Positions 1 through 8,420 of a DNA stretch of 33,206 nucleotides are shown one piece after another. This DNA comes from Acidobacteriota bacterium. Lineage in GTDB: Bacteria > Acidobacteriota > Terriglobia > Versatilivoradales > Versatilivoraceae. Position numbers and translations under genes: made by a program. The notes under the pieces were generated by a model. It was not told the DNA's origin. It saw nothing but the letters and a program-made list of their open reading frames with translations, and searched no databases. The stretch spans positions 1 through 33,206 of the forward strand of contig QHZQ01000068.1 in NCBI GenBank assembly GCA_003224725.1. Direction: 5' to 3'. Positions within the stretch are counted from its first letter, which is position 1, and every line of letters starts with the position of its first letter.

Positions 1-109
1 CTCAGCTGCACCTACAAAACAGATTTTTCAGAATATCGAAATTACCATAGCCGCAAACATTCAAAAGCTGGAAGAAGTCTTGGTGCTCAGGAAGGAACCT
101 CAGAGCTAA
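1..109 (+). CDS. mreC: MreC, C-terminal end only (rod-shape-determining protein)
   Basis: This is the last 35 codons of a gene entering from the left edge, read in the frame that starts at base 2 and stops with TAA at 107-109. The end reads ANIQKLEEVLVLRK, which resembles the usual C-terminus of MreC, the periplasmic scaffold protein of the elongasome. The next gene, mreD, starts at the base immediately after the stop (TAAATG), as expected for a translationally coupled mreC-mreD pair. Family identity rests mainly on context, because only the tail is visible. Confidence 0.75.
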   Translation, partial: SAAPTKQIFQNIEITIAANIQKLEEVLVLRKEPQS

Positions 110-601
110 ATGGTCAACTTCTTGCGTTCCTTGTCCGTCCTCGTAATCATCATGTTGATGGTGACACTTCAAGTGGTCCTGACGCGTTACTTTCCCCGAT
201 TAGGCATGCTGGATTTACCTTTAATTGCGGTGATTTATTTGACGATTGCTAAAGAAAACCTCCTCTGGACGATTTTTTCAGGATCTGCTATTGGCTTTTT
301 GCAAGACAGTCTTTCTCTAAGTGCTCTGGGAATGAATGGCTTTACTAAAATCTCCATTGGCTGTCTTGCCTATCTGGCAAATTCCATATTTGCCGTGGAT
401 CGCGTGCTGACTCGCTTTGGGCTGTTATTTCTTTCCTCGATCCTGGCCACCTTGCTTTTTTTGCTTTTGCGAATTATGTTTTTAAACCGTAACGAAGTTA
501 TCGATGGTCAACGGCTGTTACTGAGTGGTGCCGTGAATGCCTTGGTGGGACTCCCTCTTTTTTACCTGTTTGACAAGATTGTCAAGTCCCCAAACGAGTA
601 G
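110..601 (+). CDS. mreD: MreD, rod-shape-determining membrane protein
   Basis: This encodes a 163-residue hydrophobic protein, a normal length for MreD, the inner-membrane partner of MreC in the cell-elongation complex. About five membrane segments can be read: near residues 8-25, 35-55, 58-80, 98-122 and 138-156. The motif SIGCLAYLAN and the segment GFLQDSLSLSALGMNGFTK match the conserved core of the family, where a glycine-rich turn follows a membrane helix. The ATG follows the mreC stop without a gap, and the next gene begins 2 bases after the TAG stop, so the genes are almost certainly co-transcribed and translationally coupled. Confidence 0.9.
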   Translation: MVNFLRSLSVLVIIMLMVTLQVVLTRYFPRLGMLDLPLIAVIYLTIAKENLLWTIFSGSAIGFLQDSLSLSALGMNGFTKISIGCLAYLANSIFAVDRVLTRFGLLFLSSILATLLFLLLRIMFLNRNEVIDGQRLLLSGAVNALVGLPLFYLFDKIVKSPNE

Positions 602-603
602 GT

Positions 604-2466
604 ATGGATCTCAAAGACTTTTACGAGGATAAGAAATTCGTCCAATCCAGAATCCCGTTTATTCAGGTGACGGCTGTTCTGCTGTTTCTCCTCTTGTTGA
701 TCGGTTTGTGGAATTTGCAGCTACTCAAGAGCAGATATTATATTGAACTGGCAGAAAAAAACAGGATTCGCTCCATTCCGTTGGCCGCCCCTCGAGGCAA
801 AATCCTGGACCGGAACGGGCAGATCCTCGTGGATAATCAGCCTTCCTTTACCCTGATTGCCTTGCGAGATAATTTGCCCCACATTGAAAATTCGCTGGAT
901 CTCCTGGCCAGTGGTTTGAACTTAGATAAGAAATTCTTAGAGTCTCAGTTCGAAAAATATCGTCACCTCCCCAGCTATCTTCCCATCCCCATCAAAGAAG
1001 ACATCACGATCAAAGATTTATCATTTATCAAGGCTCATCGGCTTGAGCTTCCTGGACTGGAAGAAATTAGCCTACCGAGAAGATTTTATCGGGAGAGGCA
1101 GTTGGCTTCTCACCTCCTAGGTTACGTAGGAGAAATATCAGAAAAGCAATTAGGCACTCCTGAGTTCGACTACTGCAAACCGGGTGACATTGTGGGTAAA
1201 GCCGGTGTAGAGCGAGTATACAATCAAATCCTCACCGGAATGGATGGGCAGAAAAAAGTAGTGGTCGACAGTCGCGGCAAAGAGGTTGCCGTACTGGACT
1301 CCATTGAACCAGTGGCTGGAAACGACTTGCGCCTGACCCTCGACTTGGATATTCAGCGTGCTGCCGAAAGGGCATTTGAAGAAAGGGCAGGTGCCGCCAT
1401 TGCTCTAGATCCGCGCAGTGGTGAAGTTCTGGCTCTGGTGAGCCGACCCGCTTTTGACCCCAATAGCTTTGCCTCCCGCATTAGCAAGAAGGAGTGGGAT
1501 GACTTGATTAATGATCCCAAGAATCCCATGCAAAACCGGGCCATCCAAAGCAGGTTTCCGCCAGGGTCCGTATTTAAGATTTTCATGACAATCGCGGGAC
1601 TCCAGGAAGGGATACTGACACCAGAATATACGGATTATTGCTCGGGATCGACCGTAATGTACGGGCGGCCCTTTCATTGCTGGAAGAAGGAAGGCCACGG
1701 ACGCGTCAAGCTGCATCAGGCCATCATTAATTCTTGCAATGTTTTCTTCTATCACTTGGGGCAAAAATTGGGGATTGATAAGATCGCTTATTATGCTCAA
1801 GGCATGGGATTGGGGCAAAAAACTGGGATAGATCTACCTGGAGAGGACACCGGCTTGGTCCCTTCATCGGCCTGGAAAAAAAAGGTCCTTAAAGCAGAGT
1901 GGTACGCAGGCGAAACCATCTCGGTGGCCATCGGACAAGGTTATGTCTCCTTGACTCCCATCCAAACCGCCCGCGCTTTTGGGGGATTAGCCCTGGGAGG
2001 TGTTTTTAAAACTCCTCATGTGGTCTCAGGAAATGAGTTAAAGCGTTGGGGGAAAACCGTCAATGTTTCCTACGAGAGTCGGTTTGATCTCAGCGAGGAG
2101 ACAATTGATATTGTAGGTCGTGGATTATGGGGCGTGGTAAATGAGTGGGGGACTGGCCACCGCGCCGCCATCCAGGGTTTTGATGTTTGTGGTAAGACCG
2201 GTACGGCTCAAGTGATTGGCAAAGATCTAAAGGTTTCCGTCGACTCAAAGGCAGAATTTGAAGATAATGCATGGTTCGTAGCTTTTGCACCGCTTCACTC
2301 AGTGGAGATTGCGGCTGCGGTCTTTGTGGAACATGGGGGGCATGGCGGTGAAGCGGCAGCTCCCATTGTTCATGACATGTTTCAGGTCTATTACGGCAAG
2401 AAGACAAAGCCCAAAGAAGGCCAGCAAATGGCTATGAGTCAGGAAATTCTCCCGAATTCGAATTAA
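604..2466 (+). CDS. mrdA: Penicillin-binding protein 2, elongasome transpeptidase
   Basis: This is a class B penicillin-binding protein of 620 residues that cross-links peptidoglycan during side-wall growth, working with the SEDS enzyme encoded next to it. One membrane anchor lies near residues 17-39, followed by the PBP dimerisation domain (APRGKILDRNGQILVDN near residue 60) and the transpeptidase domain. All three active-site motifs are present: SVFK with the nucleophile Ser322, SCN at 377-379 and KTGT at 531-534. The cysteine in the middle of the SxN motif is less common than alanine or serine but is tolerated in class B enzymes. The start lies 2 bases after mreD, and rodA starts 4 bases after the stop. 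The whole mreCD-mrdA-rodA order is the classic elongasome operon. Confidence 0.95.
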   Translation: MDLKDFYEDKKFVQSRIPFIQVTAVLLFLLLLIGLWNLQLLKSRYYIELAEKNRIRSIPLAAPRGKILDRNGQILVDNQPSFTLIALRDNLPHIENSLDLLASGLNLDKKFLESQFEKYRHLPSYLPIPIKEDITIKDLSFIKAHRLELPGLEEISLPRRFYRERQLASHLLGYVGEISEKQLGTPEFDYCKPGDIVGKAGVERVYNQILTGMDGQKKVVVDSRGKEVAVLDSIEPVAGNDLRLTLDLDIQRAAERAFEERAGAAIALDPRSGEVLALVSRPAFDPNSFASRISKKEWDDLINDPKNPMQNRAIQSRFPPGSVFKIFMTIAGLQEGILTPEYTDYCSGSTVMYGRPFHCWKKEGHGRVKLHQAIINSCNVFFYHLGQKLGIDKIAYYAQGMGLGQKTGIDLPGEDTGLVPSSAWKKKVLKAEWYAGETISVAIGQGYVSLTPIQTARAFGGLALGGVFKTPHVVSGNELKRWGKTVNVSYESRFDLSEETIDIVGRGLWGVVNEWGTGHRAAIQGFDVCGKTGTAQVIGKDLKVSVDSKAEFEDNAWFVAFAPLHSVEIAAAVFVEHGGHGGEAAAPIVHDMFQVYYGKKTKPKEGQQMAMSQEILPNSN

Positions 2467-2470
2467 TCCC

Positions 2471-3568
2471 GTGTTTGGAAAATTCTCTTTTTATTTCAAG
2501 GATTTTGATTGGTTTATTTTCCTGCTGGCACTGGCTATCGCAGTTGTTGGTGTTGTGGAGATCCATAGCGCTACCCAATATAACAGAGCAGAAAAATTCT
2601 ACGTTAAACAAATCTATTGGATAGTCATCGGGCTGGTAATGATGCTGGCGGTCATGAGCGTGGACTACCACACACTGGCCGAAACGGTTCCTTATTTCTA
2701 TATCATTGCCATACTCTCGTTGATCGCTGTGCTGCTTTTTGGTCAAAGGATCTCAGGAAGCAAAAGCTGGATCTCGCTGGGAGGAGCGTTCTCCGTTCAA
2801 CCCTCGGAATTTGTCAAGATCGCGGTTATTCTTTCCATGGCCCGTTTTCTCTGTGAAATTCGAACGGAATTTCTTACAGCCATTCATATTGTGAAAGCTT
2901 CATGTATTGTAGGCCTCCCAGTGATACTGGTGCTGTTGCAGCCCGATCTAGGTTCCGCGCTGACCTTTATCCCCATTCCTTTAGTGGGCTTATTTCTGGG
3001 AGGATTAAGACCAAAATGGATCCTGCTCTTTATAATTTTGTCTGTCTTGGTCGTGGGGCTGGGATGGTATAATCTCAAGGGCTATCAAAAGGAGAGGATC
3101 TATACCTTTCTTGAGCCAGAAAGAGATCCGCTGGGGGCTGGTTATCATTCGATCCAATCCAAGATTGCAGTTGGGTCAGGAGGCCTCTGGGGAAAGGGAA
3201 TTAATAAGGGAAGTCAGACGAAGCTGGGATTCCTTCCCGAACGGCACACAGATTTTATCTTTTCGGTTGTCGGGGAAGAACTAGGCTTCGTCGGAACAGT
3301 CGTTATTTTGCTTTTTTACCTGCTTATTGTCATGAGGTCCATCCATATCGCTCAAACTGCAAGAGACAAGCTGGGTATCTATATTACGTTGGGCGCCGTT
3401 AGCGTACTGTTATTTCATATTTTGGAAAGTGTCGGAATGGTTGTCGGCCTTATGCCTATCACAGGGATCCCGTTGCCTTTGTTGAGTTACGGAGGATCTT
3501 CGGTATTGTCCACATTTATTTTCTTGGGCCTTATCATTAACGTTCGGATGAGACGATTTGTCTACTAG
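2471..3568 (+). CDS. rodA: RodA, SEDS peptidoglycan glycosyltransferase
   Basis: This is a polytopic membrane protein of 365 residues in the SEDS family, which polymerises lipid II into glycan strands together with PBP2. About ten membrane helices are visible. Family hallmarks include SGSKSWISLGGAFSVQPSEFVK near residues 94-117, QPDLGSAL near 157, the large periplasmic loop containing GSGGLWGKGINKGSQTKLGFLPERHTDFIFSVVGEELGFVG (about 234-275) and the final PLLSYGGSSVLST. The start codon is GTG at 2471, 4 bases after the mrdA stop, with no strong ribosome binding site, so translation probably depends on coupling to mrdA. It is the last gene of the elongation operon. FtsW is the alternative SEDS family member, but the PBP2 neighbour argues for RodA. 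Confidence 0.93.
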   Translation: MFGKFSFYFKDFDWFIFLLALAIAVVGVVEIHSATQYNRAEKFYVKQIYWIVIGLVMMLAVMSVDYHTLAETVPYFYIIAILSLIAVLLFGQRISGSKSWISLGGAFSVQPSEFVKIAVILSMARFLCEIRTEFLTAIHIVKASCIVGLPVILVLLQPDLGSALTFIPIPLVGLFLGGLRPKWILLFIILSVLVVGLGWYNLKGYQKERIYTFLEPERDPLGAGYHSIQSKIAVGSGGLWGKGINKGSQTKLGFLPERHTDFIFSVVGEELGFVGTVVILLFYLLIVMRSIHIAQTARDKLGIYITLGAVSVLLFHILESVGMVVGLMPITGIPLPLLSYGGSSVLSTFIFLGLIINVRMRRFVY

Positions 3569-3713
3569 TTTGATTGACTCTCGCTTCTTCAATCCGGAAA
3601 AGTTATTTAAGTTTGACTGTTTCGCAACAAATTTCATGTGTTTCAGCGTGGTCCCTTTTTCCCATGTGTAAGCAGGGGCCCCTCAAATCGTTTTGATGAC
3701 TATGAGACACAAA

Positions 3714-3756
3714 AAGAGCTTGGCCGGTAGCTCTTCGTGGGGGTTTTGGGCCCCCA
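3714..3756 (+). terminator. Twin hairpins, possible end of the elongation operon
   Basis: The first hairpin pairs AAGAGCT (3714-3720) with AGCTCTT (3729-3735). The second pairs TGGGGG (3738-3743) with CCCCCA (3751-3756) around a T-rich loop. Neither is followed by a clear T run, so this is not a textbook intrinsic terminator. It could instead be a processing or regulatory structure upstream of the RNase gene. Confidence 0.3.
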
Positions 3757-3772
3757 GGAGGAATATAGGGCA

Positions 3773-3802
3773 TTGTTTTTGGGTTAACGATCAAAATCTA
3801 AT
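3773..3802 (+). promoter_or_regulatory. Possible sigma-70-like promoter for the RNase E/G gene
   Basis: TTGTTT at 3773-3778 and TCTAAT at 3797-3802 are separated by 18 bases. The -10 box matches TATAAT in five of six positions; the -35 is weak. The leader to the ATG at 3914 would be about 105 bases and includes the CAGGATTGATA direct repeat. This is a pattern match only. Confidence 0.3.
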
Positions 3803-3913
3803 CCGATTTCGTCGATTCAACAGGATTGATATCAGCAGGATTGATAAAGGATCACCCACGGATTTCCCCACCCGATCAAGCTCCTCTGTGATCTCACATT
3901 GGAGGAGTCGTAC

Positions 3914-6337
3914 ATGTCAAAGGAATTAATTATCTCAGTCTCGCCGCAGGAAACCAAAGCCGCTATCCTCGAAAACGAGCAGGTAACGGAAATTTATATC
4001 GAGAGGAACAAAGAGCATGGCATTGTTGGAAGCATCTGCAAAGGCAGAGTTACCAAAGTGCTCCCTGGAATGCAATCAGCTTTTGTGGATATCGGTTTAG
4101 AGCGAGATGCTTTTCTCTATGTCTCGGATTTCTTCGAAGACACGGAAGAATATGACAAAATCGTTTCGACGGCTGAAGAACAAGTGGCTAAATTGGAACA
4201 AGCGGTCAAGGAACCTGGTCCTGCTGGCCCGGAAGTTCCGCCAGCCGCTTCGGAGGGGGGCGTACTGGGTCCCAATGTGGTCAAGTACCATGATCGTCGA
4301 GGGCGCTCGCGAAGGTCTCGGCGAAATCGTCTCAGAGGCAAAAGGTATGATGAAGTTTCTCCGTCTGAGCTTCGTCCGAACATCCAGGAAAATGCCGTGG
4401 CGCAGCCCACGCCCAAATTGCAAGAGTTTCCCTCCGTCCTTCCCGGTGAATCCCTCGCCAAATATCAGAAATTAGCTCCCAGCCCAATGGTCACAGAGGG
4501 AGAAGTTGAAAATAAACCCACTGTCGTCGGCGGAACTGTCGAATTAGCTGAAAGGAATGTCGTTGTTCTGGAGGGTCCTGAAAGTACAGAAGCCCCCCAT
4601 GAAACCGAAGAGACGCCCATTGGAATTCCTGAGAGACGCACTGAGCCAGTTCCTGATACTCTACCCAAGGACGTGGGAACCACCCAACTAGTAACCGATT
4701 TTCCTTCGCGCGACCTGATAGCGGAGCGTGAGGTTAGCGCCGAGAGACCGGAAGGGGAACGTCCGAAGTCTTTATCAACCTTGGCGGATTTAAGCCAGAT
4801 TCCAACTCTGGAAACTTCTCCTCCTGAAATTCTCCCGATTGAGAGTCCGACCCAGGAAAAATCGCCAGGATCTTTTCTCATTTCTTCATCCGAGACGAAG
4901 GAATCTGCGAAGCCGCTCCAGGACCATATCTCTGGGGAGACAACACAGCGCCAATCCCCCATAGCCCCAACTGTTGGGGAAACACCGGTCGTTGCCAGTA
5001 CCTCTCCCTTACTTACGAAAGCTCAGTTTCGCAATTCGCCAAGTACCACTAAATTCTTCCGCCGGAACATGGACAAGAGAAGACGCCAACAGAATTGCAA
5101 TGAAGACCGAAACGAGTGGGAGGGAACTGCTGATTTCCCGCTGATAGGAGATTTGCTCAAAGAAGGCCAGGAGATTTTAGTCCAGATCTCCAAAGAACCG
5201 CTTGGAACTAAGGGAGCTCGAATAACCTCTCATATCGCGCTTCCAGGGAGATATTTGGTTTATATGCCCACGGTCGATCACATCGGCGTCTCCCGCAAAA
5301 TCGAATCGGACGACGAGCGACAACGCCTGAAAAGAATTATTCAGGAAAATAAAGGAGGGCTGCCCGGCGGCTTTATCGTTCGGACCGCCGGTCAGAACAA
5401 AGGTGAGGACGAATTCAAGTCCGACATCAAATACCTTTCTGCCTTATGGGCGGAAATCAGATCTAAGTCAGAGAAGAAATCTGCTCCCGCAATTATACAT
5501 CGCGACCTCAATCTTATCCAGAGGCTCCTGCGCGATCAGCTTTCGGGAGACTTTTCAGCCATTCGGGTCGATAACGAAATCGAGTACACCGGAATTGTTG
5601 AATTCATCAACCGTTTTCAACCTTCCCTGGTAAATCGAGTAAGACTTTATACGAAGGAAGCTCCCATATTTGAAGAGTTTGGGGTTCAGGAGGAAATCGA
5701 TAGGGCACTGCGCTCTAAGGTTTGGCTCAAATCCGGTGGATATATCGTCATTGATCAAGCTGAGGCGCTGGTTGCCATCGATGTTAACACTGGGAAGTAC
5801 GTGGGCAAATCCAATAAGTTAGAAGACACTATTGTCAAGACCAATATTGAAGCTGCCAAGGAAATCGCGCATCAAATTCGGCTGCGCGACCTTGGAGGAA
5901 TCATTGTTTGTGATTTCATCGACATGGAGGACAGAAAGAATCGTCAGAAGGTTACTCAAACTTTGGAAGAAGCTCTCAGGTCCGATAAGTCTCCTTCCAA
6001 GATTTTACAGTTTAATGACTTCGGACTGGTAGCTATTACCCGGAAGCGGGTCAAGCAATCCTTGCTGAAAGTTCTTTGTGAACCCTGTTCGGAGTGTGCC
6101 GGGTCTGGAATGGTGAAGTCTCCCCAAACGATCTGTTACGAAATTCAAGGGGAAGTCAAGAAAATGGCCAGATTTTTGGAAAACAAGGAAATCACCCTTC
6201 GAGTCCACCCGGAGGTGGGGAAGGTATTGAAAACCAATGAAGCATCTGTAATTAACGAAATTGAGTCTACCCTGAAAAAAGAGGTCATCATCAAAAGTGA
6301 TCCATTGCTACACCAGGAGCATTTCGATATTTTCTGA
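3914..6337 (+). CDS. rng: Ribonuclease E/G with a long insertion in the S1 domain
   Basis: This is an endoribonuclease of the RNase E/G family (807 residues), cutting single-stranded RNA in mRNA turnover and rRNA processing. The ATG at 3914 is chosen because GGAGGAG lies just upstream at 3901-3907; an in-frame TTG at 3899 would put the ribosome site inside the gene. The S1 domain begins at about residue 35 (GRVTKVLPGMQSAFVDIGLE), is interrupted at about residue 80, and resumes at about 405 (GDLLKEGQEILVQISKEPLG). The interrupting segment is about 325 residues, hydrophilic and rich in P, E, S and T, with an Arg-rich patch (RRGRSRRSRRNRLRGKR). Catalytic aspartates are D623 (AIDVNTGK) and D667 (CDFIDM). 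The zinc-link cysteines fall in CEPCSEC (C722, C725, C728). RNase G of E. coli lacks the insertion and is about 490 residues. Confidence 0.93.
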   Translation: MSKELIISVSPQETKAAILENEQVTEIYIERNKEHGIVGSICKGRVTKVLPGMQSAFVDIGLERDAFLYVSDFFEDTEEYDKIVSTAEEQVAKLEQAVKEPGPAGPEVPPAASEGGVLGPNVVKYHDRRGRSRRSRRNRLRGKRYDEVSPSELRPNIQENAVAQPTPKLQEFPSVLPGESLAKYQKLAPSPMVTEGEVENKPTVVGGTVELAERNVVVLEGPESTEAPHETEETPIGIPERRTEPVPDTLPKDVGTTQLVTDFPSRDLIAEREVSAERPEGERPKSLSTLADLSQIPTLETSPPEILPIESPTQEKSPGSFLISSSETKESAKPLQDHISGETTQRQSPIAPTVGETPVVASTSPLLTKAQFRNSPSTTKFFRRNMDKRRRQQNCNEDRNEWEGTADFPLIGDLLKEGQEILVQISKEPLGTKGARITSHIALPGRYLVYMPTVDHIGVSRKIESDDERQRLKRIIQENKGGLPGGFIVRTAGQNKGEDEFKSDIKYLSALWAEIRSKSEKKSAPAIIHRDLNLIQRLLRDQLSGDFSAIRVDNEIEYTGIVEFINRFQPSLVNRVRLYTKEAPIFEEFGVQEEIDRALRSKVWLKSGGYIVIDQAEALVAIDVNTGKYVGKSNKLEDTIVKTNIEAAKEIAHQIRLRDLGGIIVCDFIDMEDRKNRQKVTQTLEEALRSDKSPSKILQFNDFGLVAITRKRVKQSLLKVLCEPCSECAGSGMVKSPQTICYEIQGEVKKMARFLENKEITLRVHPEVGKVLKTNEASVINEIESTLKKEVIIKSDPLLHQEHFDIF

Positions 6338-6384
6338 GGTCTGCTCTCAAGTCTGTTGCCCTGTATTTTCTCTCTCTGCCTAGA

Positions 6385-6404
6385 AACCCTTTTGCGGAAG
6401 GGTT
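6385..6404 (+). terminator. Small hairpin after the RNase E/G gene, weak terminator candidate
   Basis: AACCCTT (6385-6391) pairs perfectly with AAGGGTT (6398-6404) around a 6-base loop, 48 bases after the stop codon. It is followed only by CCTGTT, not by a T run, so intrinsic termination is doubtful. Confidence 0.3.
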
Positions 6405-6593
6405 CCTGTTGAAAATCTGACGGAGCTGTTGTCACTTTTTGGGGTGTCCGGAGAACGAGTTCTTGAGTCGCTGTAAATAAGGGTTAGTTAGGCAGGGATC
6501 TTGATCCACCCCGATCTTGTTTTTCTCCGGACCTCAGATGTTCTTAGCCAGCTTGGAATCTGCAGCCACCTACTGAATACGTACAACTCAACA

Positions 6594-6621
6594 TTGTTGT
6601 GTCACCCGATCATTATACAAT
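6594..6621 (+). promoter_or_regulatory. Possible promoter for the radical SAM gene
   Basis: TTGTTG at 6594-6599 and TACAAT at 6616-6621 are separated by 16 bases. The leader to the ATG at 6807 would be about 180 bases. This is a pattern match only. Confidence 0.3.
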
Positions 6622-6806
6622 CTCGGATGTCGGAGTCTCGGTTTTAGAGAGTTTCACTCAATAACAATTGCAGACGAAGTTGTTGGCGGCTTAACGCAGC
6701 GGGACCCTTCTTCCCGGATAGTACGGGACTGGCCCTGATAGAAAAGGAACGGGGTGAGGGGGGGCGAGCCACACTTGTTTTGTAAGGGAACCTAAGGAGG
6801 GCGCAC

Positions 6807-8420
6807 ATGCATATTCTCCTCTATGTGCCGGACAACCAAGTTACCAACAATTTCATTCCTCAGCTCTGGCCCTTTGTGTTGCAGAGGCTGACTCCGGCGG
6901 AACACCCTGTCACCATTATCGACGGCAATGCACTCCATTACAGCGCTGCGGAACTGGTGGAATTTATCCTGAAAAACAGTGTGGACCTTGTGGGAATGGG
7001 CTTCATGACCCGGATGGCACAAAAAGCTTATGAGATGGCTGGAGCAATTCGCACAGCCACGTCTGTGCCCATTGTTATGGGCGGTCCCCATGTCACCGAA
7101 GTGCCCGACGAACCTCTGGGTCGGACAGGCCATCCGCAGTACGCAGATGCGGTGGTGTTGGGAGAAGCAGATGACACCTGGCCTCTGGTCGTCAAAGATG
7201 CAGCCTTGGGGAGACTGCAAAGCGTCTACCAACCGGGCACGGTGGCAGGCAAGGACGTCAAGCCCTCGCTCAAGGGTTATCCGGTGGTAGCCTGGGACCA
7301 GATGGACCTATCCCTTTTTAACTTGATGCGCTTTGTTCCCCCTGTTGCCAAACGATTGTTGAAGCATCTCGGTATCGATTACGACAACGTCTATGTGATT
7401 CCTATGGAATCCGGCCGAGGCTGTCCCTATGGCTGCGAATTCTGCACCGTAACGGGTTTTTTTGGGGACGCCATCCGTTTCCGGGACAATGAGAATGTGA
7501 TCTCCGAATTGCTGCGCTTGAAGTCCCTGGCAAAGCAGAAGAATGCATTGGTGAGCGTCTTTTTCATTGATGACAATTTTGCTATCAACCGGAGCCGCCT
7601 CAAATCCTTGTTGCGGGATATGATCAAATACGATGCCTGTCTCCCTTGGATCGCTCAAATCAGTATGAACCTTCTACGGGATGAGGATTTGATCCGGCTC
7701 ATTGCTGCCAGTGGAGGACGCTGGATCTTTATGGGTCTGGAATCCATGGATCCTGAAAGCCTCAAAGTGGCGCACAAGGAATTCAACAAGCCGGCAGAAT
7801 ATGCCTCCATCCTCAGCATGCTCGCCAAATATGACCTTTACGCCATCACCTCCTTCATTTACGCGATGGAAGCCGACCAGCCTGGTGTGGGGAGGAAAAC
7901 GGTCGAAAAGATGACCGACTGGCCCCCCGGGCTGCCGGTATTTGGGTTGCTCACTCCTTATCCGGCCACTCCGCTATATGAGCGGTTGAAGCGGGAAGGG
8001 CGTCTCACCCGGCCGGAACATTGGCTCGATTTTCAGGCTTTCAAGACAGCCTTTACTCCTAAAGCCATTTCCGCGGATGACGCCGAAGCAGAAGTACGGG
8101 AGTCCTGGCATCATTGCTACAGCCGAGACGCGTTCCGCCGGGCTCAGCGCTGGATGCGCGCCCATCACAAGCCCTTTGGCCAACAGCTCACCCTATTCAT
8201 TGCCCGCCTGCTGTTTCGCGGGATCTACTTTCCCCAGATGACACGCTGGTCCTGGATTCGCTTGCTGGTCGGAAACTATCGCACCCTTGGCAGCCTGGCG
8301 CATTCCGGGGTGCGGGCGCGCCTGCGCAATTGGAAGTCATCTGGACTGCCTAGCACGCCTTCATCGCCCGACAGCTTTGGTTCGTTACAGATGGATTCGG
8401 AAGAGCCTGGCAATAATTGA
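6807..8420 (+). CDS. B12-binding-domain radical SAM protein
   Basis: This is a 537-residue enzyme of the class with an N-terminal cobalamin-binding-like domain and a central radical SAM domain, as in HpnP-type methyltransferases and related oxidoreductases. The N-terminal Rossmann-like part includes the segments LVGMGFMTRM and VPIVMGGPHVT and the end signature ADAVVLGEAD (about residue 110). The [4Fe-4S] motif CPYGCEFC supplies C206, C210 and C213 (CX3CX2C). Later family elements are FFIDDNF (about 251), IFMGLES (about 310) and GLLTPYPATPLYERL. The usual DxHxxG cobalamin-ligand motif is not evident, so true B12 binding is uncertain. The C-terminal 130 residues are basic and Trp/Arg rich. A strong site, AAGGAGG at 6793-6799, fixes the start. 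The gene stands alone, so the substrate cannot be inferred. Confidence 0.85.
   Translation: MHILLYVPDNQVTNNFIPQLWPFVLQRLTPAEHPVTIIDGNALHYSAAELVEFILKNSVDLVGMGFMTRMAQKAYEMAGAIRTATSVPIVMGGPHVTEVPDEPLGRTGHPQYADAVVLGEADDTWPLVVKDAALGRLQSVYQPGTVAGKDVKPSLKGYPVVAWDQMDLSLFNLMRFVPPVAKRLLKHLGIDYDNVYVIPMESGRGCPYGCEFCTVTGFFGDAIRFRDNENVISELLRLKSLAKQKNALVSVFFIDDNFAINRSRLKSLLRDMIKYDACLPWIAQISMNLLRDEDLIRLIAASGGRWIFMGLESMDPESLKVAHKEFNKPAEYASILSMLAKYDLYAITSFIYAMEADQPGVGRKTVEKMTDWPPGLPVFGLLTPYPATPLYERLKREGRLTRPEHWLDFQAFKTAFTPKAISADDAEAEVRESWHHCYSRDAFRRAQRWMRAHHKPFGQQLTLFIARLLFRGIYFPQMTRWSWIRLLVGNYRTLGSLAHSGVRARLRNWKSSGLPSTPSSPDSFGSLQMDSEEPGNN

Larger units (their letters stand above)
3569..3913 (+). other. Gap between rodA and the RNase E/G gene (345 bases)
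   Basis: No gene is supported here. The stretch holds two adjacent small hairpins (3714-3735 and 3738-3756), a possible promoter (3773-3802) and an 11-base direct repeat, CAGGATTGATA, at 3821-3831 and 3836-3846 with a 15-base period. The repeat lies between the possible promoter and the RNase start and so would be in the 5' leader of that mRNA. No riboswitch family was recognised. Confidence 0.6.
6338..6806 (+). other. Gap between RNase E/G and the radical SAM gene (469 bases)
   Basis: No gene is supported. A small hairpin lies just after the RNase stop, and a possible promoter is at 6594-6621. The strong ribosome binding site AAGGAGG at 6793-6799 belongs to the next gene. The rest shows no clear repeat or structure. 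Confidence 0.6.

Noticed and set aside
3714-3760. Possible tRNA or small structured RNA after rodA
   Set aside because: The hairpins do not form a cloverleaf and no GTTCGA-like T-loop is present.
4465-4962. A 165-codon minus-strand frame opposite the RNase E/G insertion
   Set aside because: It is the complement of a low-complexity coding segment with steady flanking frame; no ribosome site.
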